The position numbers and the translations under genes were made by a program. The notes beneath the pieces were generated by a model. It saw nothing but the letters and a program-made list of their open reading frames with translations, had not been told where the DNA came from and ran no database searches. Shown here piece after piece: positions 1-6,022 of a stretch of DNA of 64,000 nt. How positions within the stretch are numbered: position 1 is the first letter of the stretch; each line of letters begins with the position of its first letter. Origin of the DNA: a virus; the IMG/VR virus record IMGVR_UViG_3300025133_000030, positions 62,001 to 126,000 of that record. One strand, given 5' to 3'.

Positions 1-191
1 TTCCAGACGAAGGTGGCCAAGAGCTTATGCCCCATCAGGATGCATACCGAATCCGCACCGGTGATGTAGTCTCTGTCAGGTGGCAGAGCGACCCGACTAA
101 GCAGACCACACACGTATTCTACGATGGTCAGGCCGAATCCTTCGTTGATATGTCAGACACTCACATGAACATCACGATTGTAGAACGGTGA
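1..191 (+). CDS. Small SH3-like array protein (5' partial)
   Basis: The open frame from the window edge ends RTGDVVSVRW...ITIVER at a TGA that overlaps the next start by 4 bases (GTGA). The GDVV..RW core matches the array proteins that follow, so this is probably the first visible member. The start lies outside the window and the function is unknown. Confidence 0.6.
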   Translation, partial: PDEGGQELMPHQDAYRIRTGDVVSVRWQSDPTKQTTHVFYDGQAESFVDMSDTHMNITIVER

Positions 192-358
192 AGCCCGGTG
201 ATTTAGTGAGGTATAAGCCTAGCTTATTTAGCTCAAACCCAACTAAAATCTATATAGTGCGAAGAGTCGAGCCATCCAACGATTGGACTTTTGTTCACGG
301 TTCCTCGCCTGTACCGATCCAAATGAGCCTTTTAGAAGTGGTTAGTGAGAAACCCTAA
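188..358 (+). CDS. Small SH3-like array protein
   Basis: 56 residues from a GTG start (VKPGDLVRYKPS) to LLEVVSEKP. It shares the family start KxGDLV and end LEVVSE. The stop TAA shares one base with the next ATG (TAATG). The start has no strong Shine-Dalgarno and is probably coupled to the gene before it. Function unknown. Confidence 0.7.
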   Translation: MKPGDLVRYKPSLFSSNPTKIYIVRRVEPSNDWTFVHGSSPVPIQMSLLEVVSEKP

Positions 359-594
359 TGTGGTCAAATAACAGTACAAACTATCAAGACCCGCCTATAC
401 CTAAAATTGGAGAAGCAGTCCACCACATTGGATATAACCCTGAATTTTATTATGGTCTTGGCCTTGTTCAATCAGTAACTAGGAGAGACGCATTCGGACG
501 CCCGTCTCGCGTCAAGGTTTTGTGGTCAAAATGTAAAACCAACGGTGACATTGACATCCGACAACTTAGACTTGCACATTCAGAAAATACTTGA
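358..594 (+). CDS. Small SH3-like array protein
   Basis: 78 residues, ATG start. The GDLV motif has drifted to IGEAVHHIG, but the body keeps the alternating pattern GLGLVQSV...RVKVLWS seen through the array. Its stop overlaps the promoter at 591-619, so the first transcript segment probably ends its coding part here. Function unknown. Confidence 0.75.
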   Translation: MWSNNSTNYQDPPIPKIGEAVHHIGYNPEFYYGLGLVQSVTRRDAFGRPSRVKVLWSKCKTNGDIDIRQLRLAHSENT

Positions 595-619
595 CTTTTG
601 TTAAGTTATTTGATATTAT
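591..619 (+). promoter_or_regulatory. sigma70-type promoter
   Basis: TTGACT (591-596), 17 bp, TGA-TATTAT (-10 at 614-619). It has the same spacing and extended -10 as the promoters near 3,886, 4,418, 5,568, 7,433 and 7,591. It would drive the main part of the small-gene array. Confidence 0.75.
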
Positions 620-649
620 ATAAGAACAATAAAGGTAAAGAGTTTGCAA

Positions 650-862
650 GTGGAATTGAAAGCTGGAGATATGGTGTACTTCGAGCCACACCTTGCACTT
701 GGCGTCTTGATAGAGAAAAGAGGCGACGACTGGGTTTACTCTCTGAGGTCTCCTCCGCGCAACGATGTTGAGCATTTTATGATTAAGACTGACCAGCATG
801 CTGAAACAGCGTTCATCGCGGATATAGAAAGTGGAAGACTCAAATACTATGCGAGTCGGTGA
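650..862 (+). CDS. Small SH3-like array protein
   Basis: 70 residues from GTG at 650 (VELKAGDMVYFEP) to YYASR. AAAGAG lies 7 bases upstream. TTG at 644 or TTG at 656 are alternative starts, the latter giving the family-like (L)KAGDMV. It is first after the 591-619 promoter. Its last 14 bases (849-862) are the start of the next gene. Function unknown. Confidence 0.7.
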   Translation: MELKAGDMVYFEPHLALGVLIEKRGDDWVYSLRSPPRNDVEHFMIKTDQHAETAFIADIESGRLKYYASR

Positions 863-1061
863 TCTGATTGAGTGCAACAACGACCATCGAGCAATAATCA
901 TGGGCATGCAGATGCTTTATCCGGGCCACCCTCAGTCTCCGGTGCGGAATTATGAGGTATTGTGGCTTAATGAAGCGCCAAAGCACTCGCGAAAGTTTGG
1001 ACAATTTTACATTCTTAGTGCTTTTGCAGTAAAGAGAGTTATTAGTCGTGCAAGTCGGTGA
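849..1061 (+). CDS. Small SH3-like array protein
   Basis: 70 residues from ATG at 849 (MRVGDLIECNN) to ISRASR. The ATG sits inside the end of the previous gene (14-base overlap), with AGTGGAAGA upstream as a possible binding site. An in-frame ATG at 831 is possible, but the family alignment favours 849. Function unknown. Confidence 0.7.
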   Translation: MRVGDLIECNNDHRAIIMGMQMLYPGHPQSPVRNYEVLWLNEAPKHSRKFGQFYILSAFAVKRVISRASR

Positions 1062-1260
1062 TTTAGTGAGGAAGCGTTTCGGGCGCATCGACCCATACCA
1101 ACAGAGTACAGCAGGCGTCATCGTCGGCAAGGAAGTCGAAACTCGGGGTTCAAACCCCATGCTCTGTGGTCAATGGCTTGTCGTTTATTATCCCGGCTCT
1201 GGCCATCGAGCCTATAGATACAGGCCATCGGAATTTGAGGTAATCAGTGAAAGTCGGTGA
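1048..1260 (+). CDS. Small SH3-like array protein
   Basis: 70 residues, GTG start (VQVGDLVRKRFGRIDP), ending FEVISESR. The pattern G-V-I-V-G-K then W-L-V-V-Y-Y suggests a small beta barrel. 14-base overlaps at both ends. AAAGAGAG lies upstream. Function unknown. Confidence 0.75.
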   Translation: MQVGDLVRKRFGRIDPYQQSTAGVIVGKEVETRGSNPMLCGQWLVVYYPGSGHRAYRYRPSEFEVISESR

Positions 1261-1426
1261 TTTGGTTCAGTGGTACACTGAGTACGCAGACACCACCGTG
1301 GTAGATGTTGGTTTCGTCACGCTCAGCGCGATTAATCATGTCTTTATCGTGTGGCAAACTGGTGATGGAAACGGCTGGTTCTGCCCGGGCCATCCAAGCA
1401 TAGGAGTTATCAGTGAAAGTCGGTGA
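1247..1426 (+). CDS. Small SH3-like array protein
   Basis: 59 residues, GTG start (VKVGDLVQWYTEYAD), ending IGVISESR. The GAGGT 6 bases upstream lies within the codons for the previous C-terminus. The body has DVGFVTL...HVFIVWQTGDG. Both ends overlap neighbours by 14 bases. Function unknown. Confidence 0.75.
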   Translation: MKVGDLVQWYTEYADTTVVDVGFVTLSAINHVFIVWQTGDGNGWFCPGHPSIGVISESR

Positions 1427-1589
1427 CTTGGTGTGTTATCTGGATAGGTACTACGGTATCGTCACAGAGTGTGGCATGTACTTTGAATACGGTGATAACG
1501 TCGCAGGTGTCGAAGTTGTCTGGATGGATTCTGGATTCAAATCGTGGGAGTTTGGGAGCTTGCTGGAGGTCATCAGTGAAAATCGGTGA
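1413..1589 (+). CDS. Small SH3-like array protein
   Basis: 58 residues, GTG start (VKVGDLVCYLDRYYG), ending LLEVISENR. The previous gene supplies a GGAG six bases upstream of the start. Core YYGIVTECG...VEVVWMDSG. 14-base overlaps at both ends. Function unknown. Confidence 0.75.
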   Translation: MKVGDLVCYLDRYYGIVTECGMYFEYGDNVAGVEVVWMDSGFKSWEFGSLLEVISENR

Positions 1590-1797
1590 CTTAATTAAGT
1601 ATCGAGGACTGGAAGAGGATGGACATTACCCATACAAAGCAATTGGCCTCTGTCTAAGGAAGCAGACCGATCCACACTACCCTGATCACGGCATGAGAAT
1701 GTTAGTTATGTGGTTTGATGACATGGAATCCACCCACGAAGACCTCGATGTTTGTGAAAAAGACGACTGGATGGAAGTAATCAGTGAAAGTCGGTGA
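1576..1797 (+). CDS. Small SH3-like array protein
   Basis: 73 residues, GTG at 1576 (VKIGDLIKYRGLEED), ending MEVISESR. GGAGGT precedes the start at the usual distance. The same frame is open upstream to 1423, but the family start and binding site place initiation at 1576. Function unknown. Confidence 0.75.
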   Translation: MKIGDLIKYRGLEEDGHYPYKAIGLCLRKQTDPHYPDHGMRMLVMWFDDMESTHEDLDVCEKDDWMEVISESR

Positions 1798-1984
1798 TTT
1801 GGTGAGGTTTAGATTCTCTTCTGATGAAGCGGGAAATCCGTCTTTGGTGGGTTTAATTGTAGATGTAGATACATTTCTTTATTTGGACAAAGCATATGTC
1901 AAGTGGAATCCGACACAGTTGGGTACGAACAAACTTCTGTGGGAAAACGTCGAAGAATTGGAGGTTATCAGTGAAAGTCGGTGA
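1784..1984 (+). CDS. Small SH3-like array protein
   Basis: 66 residues, GTG start (VKVGDLVRFRFSSDE), ending ELEVISESR. GGAAGT lies upstream. Core SLVGLIVDVD...AYVKWNPTQ. 14-base overlaps at both ends. Function unknown. Confidence 0.75.
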   Translation: MKVGDLVRFRFSSDEAGNPSLVGLIVDVDTFLYLDKAYVKWNPTQLGTNKLLWENVEELEVISESR

Positions 1985-2120
1985 TTTGGTTGAAACATAC
2001 GAGTTTGGCGTTGGCATACTCGTAGAGATTATGTTCAACAACTATCGTGTCCTTTACCCAAGTGGCAAATGGTATTGGACCACCAAACCAGATTTGGAGT
2101 TAATCAGTGAAAATCGGTGA
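1971..2120 (+). CDS. Small SH3-like array protein (shortest member)
   Basis: 49 residues, GTG at 1971 (VKVGDLVETYEFGVG), ending LELISENR. This is close to the minimal family core: GDLV, GVGILVEI, YRVLYPSGKWYW, LELISE. GGAGGT lies upstream. The frame is open upstream to 1896 but the junction fixes the start. Function unknown. Confidence 0.75.
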   Translation: MKVGDLVETYEFGVGILVEIMFNNYRVLYPSGKWYWTTKPDLELISENR

Positions 2121-2307
2121 TCTGGTAAGATGTCCGAAAGAAGACCGCTACTGGTGGAGTGAGCAGGTTGGATTGGTTATAGGCTACGGTTATGGTGATC
2201 AGGAAGGTGATGACCGAGATAAGTCTGCCTTGCACATTCTCATCGATGGCAACAAGCATGCAAGGTTCGGAGCCAATTTCTTGGAGTTGGTCAGTGAAAG
2301 TCGGTGA
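2107..2307 (+). CDS. Small SH3-like array protein
   Basis: 66 residues, GTG start (VKIGDLVRCPKEDRY), ending LELVSESR. GGAGTT lies upstream. The core QVGLVIGYGYG is followed by an acidic insert and LHILIDGNKH. Function unknown. Confidence 0.75.
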   Translation: MKIGDLVRCPKEDRYWWSEQVGLVIGYGYGDQEGDDRDKSALHILIDGNKHARFGANFLELVSESR

Positions 2308-2500
2308 TCTTGTTAAATGGAGTGACTTTCAAATTGCGTGGAATTTAGTACACAATTCACATTTAAGAGACTTGACAGGCCAACGCCAGTGTGGTATTAT
2401 AATAGATAATAACCCGATGTATTTTTTTATTCGCTGGGAAAATGGAGAAGTCCTTGCACAGAAAGAAGATGAACTCGCTGTCATCAGCGAAAGTCGGTGA
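2294..2500 (+). CDS. Small SH3-like array protein
   Basis: 68 residues, GTG at 2294 (VKVGDLVKWSDFQIAW), ending LAVISESR. It resembles the member at 3205-3408 (both have LVxWSD, RQxGII, YFxRWxNGExLA), so those two are probably recent relatives. Its C-terminal codons lack the GGAG found in other members. Function unknown. Confidence 0.75.
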   Translation: MKVGDLVKWSDFQIAWNLVHNSHLRDLTGQRQCGIIIDNNPMYFFIRWENGEVLAQKEDELAVISESR

Positions 2501-2687
2501 TCTGGTAAAGATTGAAGGTGGGACGCTCAGGCCAGACTGGTACGGAGCGGTCGGAGTCGTCACTTCTCTAGAAAGCGAATGGGCCTATCGTATTTCAAAC
2601 CATACTTGGTACAAAGTCGCGCTGCCTTCCCATGGAACAAAGATAATTCGCAATGATATGTTGATGGTGTTGAATGAAAGTCGGTGA
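2469..2687 (+). CDS. Small SH3-like array protein with displaced start
   Basis: 72 residues from ATG at 2469 (MNSLSSAKVGDLVKIEGG) to VLNESR. The usual start position (2487) is GCG instead of GTG and the usual upstream GGAG is missing. The ATG at 2469, with AGAAAGAAG directly upstream, restores a start and lengthens the overlap to 32 bases. ATG at 2442 is a further alternative. Function unknown. Confidence 0.65.
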   Translation: MNSLSSAKVGDLVKIEGGTLRPDWYGAVGVVTSLESEWAYRISNHTWYKVALPSHGTKIIRNDMLMVLNESR

Positions 2688-2865
2688 TTTGATTAAAGAT
2701 AAATATGCATCCATTCCCAATTGGGGTCTTATTGTCTACAAGGATGAATACGGTGATGTCAATGCATATCATGTGTTGGTAAGCAATGGTAAGTTAGATT
2801 ATCTTTCAAGAGATTATGTTGAAAACAGATGTGAGGTAGTCAGTGATTGTCGGAAAATTAGTTAA
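2674..2865 (+). CDS. Small SH3-like array protein
   Basis: 63 residues, ATG start at the junction (MKVGDLIKDKYASIP), ending VVSDCRKIS. Changes in the downstream junction removed the usual TGA, so the protein reads 3 residues further to TAA and overlaps the next gene by 23 bases. Function unknown. Confidence 0.75.
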   Translation: MKVGDLIKDKYASIPNWGLIVYKDEYGDVNAYHVLVSNGKLDYLSRDYVENRCEVVSDCRKIS

Positions 2866-3037
2866 GATGTCTTGCCCGACTTCGTTCAGGTTACGTGGCT
2901 ATGGGCTGGTGACGAAGATATCACACTACGATGACATCACTAGGTTGCCAAAAAGAGTGTATGTCCAGTGGCAAAAGCTGGTTGGTGAGCGTAACTGTGG
3001 AGTGATTCATTTGGAGGTTGTCAGTGAAAATCGGTAG
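2843..3037 (+). CDS. Small SH3-like array protein
   Basis: 64 residues, GTG start (VIVGKLVKMSCPTSF), ending LEVVSENR at TAG. The GDLV motif is changed to GKLV by the same substitutions that removed the stop of the gene before. GAGGT lies upstream. Function unknown. Confidence 0.75.
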   Translation: MIVGKLVKMSCPTSFRLRGYGLVTKISHYDDITRLPKRVYVQWQKLVGERNCGVIHLEVVSENR

Positions 3038-3236
3038 TTTAGTGAGGTGGGCCAATCCGGCCGCACCGGGATTTGGCATCGTTGTCGGTGAATATGAGAA
3101 TCTCAGCGCCCTCGACGTCCTCAATGGGCACATTCTAGTCAAATGGTTCGATGGGGTTGGTTCTGGGGTAATCCCTAAAAATCATAAGTATTTGGAGTTG
3201 ATAAGTGAAACCCGGCGATCTAGTCAGGTGGTCTGA
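3024..3236 (+). CDS. Small SH3-like array protein with extended C-terminus
   Basis: 70 residues, GTG at 3024 (VKIGSLVRWANPAAPG). The usual end ISETR continues as RSSQVV because the junction TGA has become CGA, giving a 32-base overlap with the next gene. Core GFGIVVGEYE...ILVKWFDGVG. GGAGGT lies upstream. Function unknown. Confidence 0.75.
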   Translation: MKIGSLVRWANPAAPGFGIVVGEYENLSALDVLNGHILVKWFDGVGSGVIPKNHKYLELISETRRSSQVV

Positions 3237-3408
3237 CTGCATGAGTGCATGGCTTCGCCGCAGTAATTACTTGCACGATATAAGTCACCATCGGCAGCGT
3301 GGAATTATTTATGGTGAGAATCGAAAATACTATTTCGTTCGCTGGGATAACGGAGAGCGGCTTGCAGAAGCACCAGAGAACTTGGAGGTAGTCAGTGAAA
3401 ATCGGTGA
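3205..3408 (+). CDS. Small SH3-like array protein
   Basis: 67 residues, GTG start (VKPGDLVRWSDCMSAW), ending LEVVSENR. GGAGTT lies upstream. Closest in the window to the member at 2294-2500. Function unknown. Confidence 0.75.
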   Translation: MKPGDLVRWSDCMSAWLRRSNYLHDISHHRQRGIIYGENRKYYFVRWDNGERLAEAPENLEVVSENR

Positions 3409-3574
3409 TTTGGTTGCTCATACAATGGACAGTGGTCCACCCGGCGTTGGGTTGGTGGTGGAGTTATCAAAAATAAGGCCCGGATGGGCCATGTGCAAAT
3501 TTATATGCAGGGATCAAGCGTGGTGGTATCCAATGAGTGTCTTGCATATTAAAGGATATAGAGAAAAGAAATGA
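3395..3574 (+). CDS. Small SH3-like array protein (last member)
   Basis: 59 residues, GTG start (VKIGDLVAHTMDSGPP). The C-terminus (LHIKGYREKK) lacks the LEVISESR ending, and the next gene is unrelated, joined by a plain ATGA overlap. This supports the idea that the conserved ending is kept for the gene that follows. Core GVGLVVELSK...WAMCKF. Function unknown. Confidence 0.7.
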   Translation: MKIGDLVAHTMDSGPPGVGLVVELSKIRPGWAMCKFICRDQAWWYPMSVLHIKGYREKK

Positions 3575-3687
3575 AAGAATTTGGTTTATTTTGTGTGGGA
3601 TTCATCACCGGCTGTATTGTCGGCAAGGATTCAGTGTGCGCCCTACTCCACAAACTACAGGCATATGTGATGGGAATGGTGGGATAA
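3571..3687 (+). CDS. Small membrane-type protein, 38 aa
   Basis: MKEFGLFCVGFITGCIVGKDS followed by a mildly hydrophobic tail. A single short apolar segment near the N-terminus suggests a membrane peptide. ATGA overlap with the array's last gene and TAATG overlap with the next. Too short to assign. Confidence 0.55.
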   Translation: MKEFGLFCVGFITGCIVGKDSVCALLHKLQAYVMGMVG

Positions 3688-3857
3688 TGAATAAAGAACA
3701 AGCAAGAATGCTCGCGAGGAAAATCTATAATCTCCCGAAAGGAGAAAGAACTCAAACCCTTGGGGCTTTAGACACGGACTCTAGGATTTTGGTTGTGAAG
3801 GAGTTATACTATTTGAGGGGTGATGCGCCTCCCGGTAAGGCACCAAGCTGCTCCTGA
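3687..3857 (+). CDS. Small hypothetical protein, 56 aa
   Basis: MNKEQARMLARKIYNLPKGERTQTLGAL and so on, basic and mostly helical in character. It starts at the TAATG overlap. The frame extends upstream to 3537 but the coupled ATG is the natural start. No family recognised. Confidence 0.6.
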   Translation: MNKEQARMLARKIYNLPKGERTQTLGALDTDSRILVVKELYYLRGDAPPGKAPSCS

Positions 3858-3885
3858 TTATTCTATAAATGGGGTCACTTTTTTC

Positions 3886-3914
3886 TTGACTCGGCCTTAA
3901 TCTTATGATAGTAT
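3886..3914 (+). promoter_or_regulatory. sigma70-type promoter
   Basis: TTGACT (3886-3891), 17 bp, TGA-TAGTAT (3909-3914). It is preceded by GGGTCACTTTTTTC, which also precedes the promoter at 4418. It would drive 3943-4327. Confidence 0.75.
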
Positions 3915-3942
3915 TATAATACAACGATTGAGGAACAAGCAA

Positions 3943-4137
3943 ATGCCAACGTATAGAGTGCAAGTAGCGCAGATGATTAGAGAATATGCAACGGTCAATA
4001 TCACAGCCGACACCGAAGAGGAAGCAGTTAAGCAAGCCCGCGACCTCGACTGGCAGGACTTCATTGTATATAACCAGATCCGCCAAGACTATCATCACAC
4101 GGAGTTCCTCGAACCCATCGTAGTCGGTGAGCAGTGA
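3943..4137 (+). CDS. Small DpnD/PcfM-like protein
   Basis: 64 residues. YRVQVAQMIREYATVNITADTEEEAVKQA has the beta-strand plus EEAvxxA pattern of small DpnD/PcfM-type domains of unknown function. ATG at 3943 has AGGAAC upstream; an in-frame TTG at 3928 is less likely. First gene after the 3886 promoter. Confidence 0.75.
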   Translation: MPTYRVQVAQMIREYATVNITADTEEEAVKQARDLDWQDFIVYNQIRQDYHHTEFLEPIVVGEQ

Positions 4138-4327
4138 ATTAGAATCGGGCTATCGAGTAAAAAGAGTGCATGTCGTGTGCGGATCCGCCATAACTGACGA
4201 CCTCTGTGCCACCTTTCTCGATTGTCCACCAGATTTCGATGCCAAGTGGCTGCAATGCGTGACTAAACGCAGCATCTTATTGCAGACCTTCGAGCTTAAT
4301 GTCACACTGGGGTTGCTCCCAGAGTGA
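4127..4327 (+). CDS. Small hypothetical protein, 66 aa
   Basis: GTG start inside the end of the preceding gene (11-base overlap), VSSELESGYRVKRVHVV and so on. The surrounding bases (GTCGGTGAGCAGTGAA) recall the array junction. No family recognised. The overlap and open frame are the only support. Confidence 0.45.
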   Translation: MSSELESGYRVKRVHVVCGSAITDDLCATFLDCPPDFDAKWLQCVTKRSILLQTFELNVTLGLLPE

Positions 4328-4417
4328 AGGAAAACGCGGCTAGACAAGCCCCCGATTGGACATGGATGTTCCAACGCTTGGCATCGAATTTATTTTATAA
4401 ATAGGGTCACTTTTTTC

Positions 4418-4446
4418 TTGACCAGCCCATGATATTGTGATAGTAT
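4418..4446 (+). promoter_or_regulatory. sigma70-type promoter
   Basis: TTGACC (4418-4423), 17 bp, TGA-TAGTAT (4441-4446), followed by ACACAAGATGAGGGAAGGG as the leader. The upstream GGGTCACTTTTTTC is shared with the 3886 promoter. Drives 4477-5445. Confidence 0.75.
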
Positions 4447-4476
4447 ATATACACAAGATGAGGGAAGGGTTTTATT

Positions 4477-4722
4477 TTGTTGGAATCGATACGCGAGAAT
4501 TTGCAGCAGCGAGAAGAGTTGATTTCTCAATTGCAGCGCCAATTAGACTTTGAACGTGATTTCGGCATTGTAGCCCACGAGATCCAATCCATCCGAGTTA
4601 GAGGTCGAGGGACCAGTAACCGACAGAGTTGGGTCACTATGAGAGACGGAACCGAGCACCACGTTGTTGGTGTAGATGTTAAATTTGCCTTAGATGGCGT
4701 TGAAGATTGGAGAGTCCAATAA
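4477..4722 (+). CDS. Small coiled-coil protein
   Basis: 81 residues from TTG at 4477 or 4480; GAGGGAAGGG lies 8-10 bases upstream and no ATG fits. The N-terminal third (LESIRENLQQREELISQLQRQL) is a likely coiled coil. The rest has alternating beta-like residues. The stop overlaps the next ATG (TAATG). Function unknown. Confidence 0.7.
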   Translation: MLESIRENLQQREELISQLQRQLDFERDFGIVAHEIQSIRVRGRGTSNRQSWVTMRDGTEHHVVGVDVKFALDGVEDWRVQ

Positions 4723-4967
4723 TGAGTAGAGTTAGAAACGAAGTAGTTGTGCGCCGATGGGCCGCAGGCACCGAAGCAAGCAACCATCAAGGTTCGTTCA
4801 GGACCGATGGCAAGCGGTTGTTTTCTTACGAGTTGCAGATCGGTGATACTACCGATGGCATCAAGGTTTTGCGCGACTATAGCGCAAAGGGGCGGCACGG
4901 ATTCAAATCCATGACCACCAGCCAGCACGTTGGCAAGGCCCGAATGTGGGCCGACATCATCGATTAG
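4722..4967 (+). CDS. Small conserved-looking phage protein
   Basis: 81 residues, ATG at 4722. The layout W-x-x-G-x-x-A-S-N-x-x-x-S-F-R-T-D-G-K-x-L-F-S-Y followed by S-M-T-T-S-Q-H resembles small proteins common in tailed phages. That comparison is from memory; function unknown. Confidence 0.75.
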   Translation: MSRVRNEVVVRRWAAGTEASNHQGSFRTDGKRLFSYELQIGDTTDGIKVLRDYSAKGRHGFKSMTTSQHVGKARMWADIID

Positions 4968-4978
4968 GAGAGTTTATT

Positions 4979-5071
4979 ATGATTCGCTTGAGTTCTTATA
5001 CCGTGAACTATTCAACTCGACGACGACCCCGTTTAAGGCGGCGAGTTCGCCGCGATTTTTTTGGAGTCTGA
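4979..5071 (+). CDS. Arginine-rich microprotein, 30 aa
   Basis: MIRLSSYTVNYSTRRRPRLRR and so on, with 11 Arg in 30 residues. AGGAG lies 8 bases before the ATG. The charge suggests nucleic-acid binding, which is inference. Sits between closely packed genes with good binding sites. Confidence 0.55.
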   Translation: MIRLSSYTVNYSTRRRPRLRRRVRRDFFGV

Positions 5072-5072
5072 A

Positions 5073-5243
5073 ATGCATTGTTGCAGTGTTAATACACTTT
5101 ATCCTTGTTCGTCGTGTCACCGACCGACGAATCGAATGAAATATCTGAAGATGGCCCACCACCGCGGCGTTAGTTCCCCGCTCAAGGCAATGCGGCTTGA
5201 TGGCCGACGTGGCACATCTTCACAGACGACACAGGCTAAGTAA
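5073..5243 (+). CDS. Small Cys-containing protein
   Basis: 56 residues from ATG at 5073, with GGAG 7 bases upstream. MHCC...YPCSSCHRP gives two cysteine pairs that could bind one zinc ion. The C-terminus is basic and flexible. No family assigned. Confidence 0.6.
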   Translation: MHCCSVNTLYPCSSCHRPTNRMKYLKMAHHRGVSSPLKAMRLDGRRGTSSQTTQAK

Positions 5244-5244
5244 G

Positions 5245-5445
5245 GTGACTATTTTGGGATTCTTTGAAGGAATTGGTACGACGTGGCGATACGCACAGAG
5301 GCAGGCCATTGCCGAGATGAGCAGGGCCGAACTGGTTGAGTGGTTGGAGTTCAGGGGCATGGCTTGTTATGATGATGAGTCAACCGAACTGCTTCGAGAG
5401 ACGGCACTCGAAGACTATGATGAAGAGCAGGGTAACACTGCTTAG
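5245..5445 (+). CDS. Small acidic helical protein
   Basis: 66 residues from GTG at 5245, one base after the previous stop. Predicted helices (AIAEMSRAELVEWLEFRG) and an acidic tail (LEDYDEEQGNTA). An upstream ATG at 5197 would overlap the previous gene by 47 bases and is less likely. Confidence 0.55.
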   Translation: MTILGFFEGIGTTWRYAQRQAIAEMSRAELVEWLEFRGMACYDDESTELLRETALEDYDEEQGNTA

Positions 5446-5448
5446 GGC

Positions 5449-5532
5449 GCTCATGGTTGGGGCGTTGCTGGCGCGACCGGTAACGAGTCTGCATGTGGTT
5501 GGTAGGAGATACGCCTCGCGCCAACCATGAGC
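5449..5532 (+). ncRNA. Structured element with 12-bp inverted repeat
   Basis: GCTCATGGTTGG (5449-5460) is exactly complementary to CCAACCATGAGC (5521-5532). Inside it GGCGT (5461-5465) pairs with ACGCC (5511-5515), giving a stem of up to about 17 bp enclosing 45 nt. It lies between the 5445 stop and the 5568 promoter with no T-run, so it is a folded RNA end or processing site rather than a standard terminator. Confidence 0.5.
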
Positions 5533-5567
5533 ATTGAAATTATTTTCACTTTCATGTCGTTTTTTTC

Positions 5568-5596
5568 TTGACATGGGGGTGAAAACCTGATAGTAT
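5568..5596 (+). promoter_or_regulatory. sigma70-type promoter
   Basis: TTGACA (5568-5573), 17 bp, TGA-TAGTAT (5591-5596). The leader ACACAAGATGAGGG matches the 4418 promoter. A 7-bp hairpin in the leader (GGTGCGG 5614-5620 with CCGCACC 5628-5634) could stabilise the 5' end of the mRNA. Confidence 0.8.
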
Positions 5597-5669
5597 TATA
5601 TACACAAGATGAGGGTGCGGGCAAATTCCGCACCAAACCAAACACCAATGAAACCGAAAGGTACTTAGA

Positions 5670-5930
5670 ATGAATCAAGACGAACTAGACTTAATGAAAC
5701 GCATCGCGGAACTGGAAGCAGCCGAAGCCGAACTCAAAGCCCTCAAGAGACGAGCGGCAAAGGTTGTTCGCATGAAGGTTAGCCAGAAGGGTGCAGTTTC
5801 GATCTACGGCATGCGCCGACTCCCGATCACCCTTTACAAGAACGAAATCAACCAGATCCGAGACCTCTTCGACTCGGGTCGCATCGACAACTTCATTGAA
5901 GAGAACAATGCAACTTTAGCGGATCGCTGA
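5670..5930 (+). CDS. Small conserved-looking marine-phage-type protein
   Basis: 86 residues. N-terminal coiled coil (MKRIAELEAAEAELKALKRRAA), then KVSQKGAVSIYGMRRLPITLYKNE, a motif that recurs in small proteins of marine T4-like phages (from memory). AAAGG lies upstream of the ATG. Sole gene of the transcript from 5568 to the terminator at 6023. Confidence 0.8.
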   Translation: MNQDELDLMKRIAELEAAEAELKALKRRAAKVVRMKVSQKGAVSIYGMRRLPITLYKNEINQIRDLFDSGRIDNFIEENNATLADR

Positions 5931-6022
5931 TTGGTGTTTCAGCGACACTTAGGTTTGATCTGTTGCAACATTCCCCGGCAACAGAGGGATTCATCACGAA
6001 GTTTCTAGGGCTACGAGATGAT

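Larger units (their letters stand above)
849..3408 (+). repeat. Recurrent 14-bp gene-junction repeat (consensus GTGAAAGTCGGTGA)
   Basis: Near-identical copies at 849, 1048, 1247, 1413, 1576, 1784, 1971, 2107, 2294, 2487, 2674, 2843, 3024, 3205 and 3395. Each copy encodes SESR-stop in one frame and (V/M)KVGD in the next. Most are preceded by GGAGGT or a variant and a 6-base spacer. Intervals are about 136-222 bp and the sequence between copies has diverged. Confidence 0.9.

Noticed and set aside
1141-1165. GGGGTTCAAACCCC resembling a tRNA T arm
   Set aside because: No acceptor, D or anticodon arms around it, and it sits within an array gene.
849-3408. Regularly spaced direct repeats that look like a CRISPR array
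   Set aside because: Repeats are only 14-20 bp, lie in gene overlaps, spacing varies and the stretches between are open reading frames of one family. No cas genes apart from a distant Cas4-like nuclease.
4890-4910. GGATTCAAATCC resembling a tRNA T arm
   Set aside because: Inside the 4722-4967 gene with no other tRNA arms.
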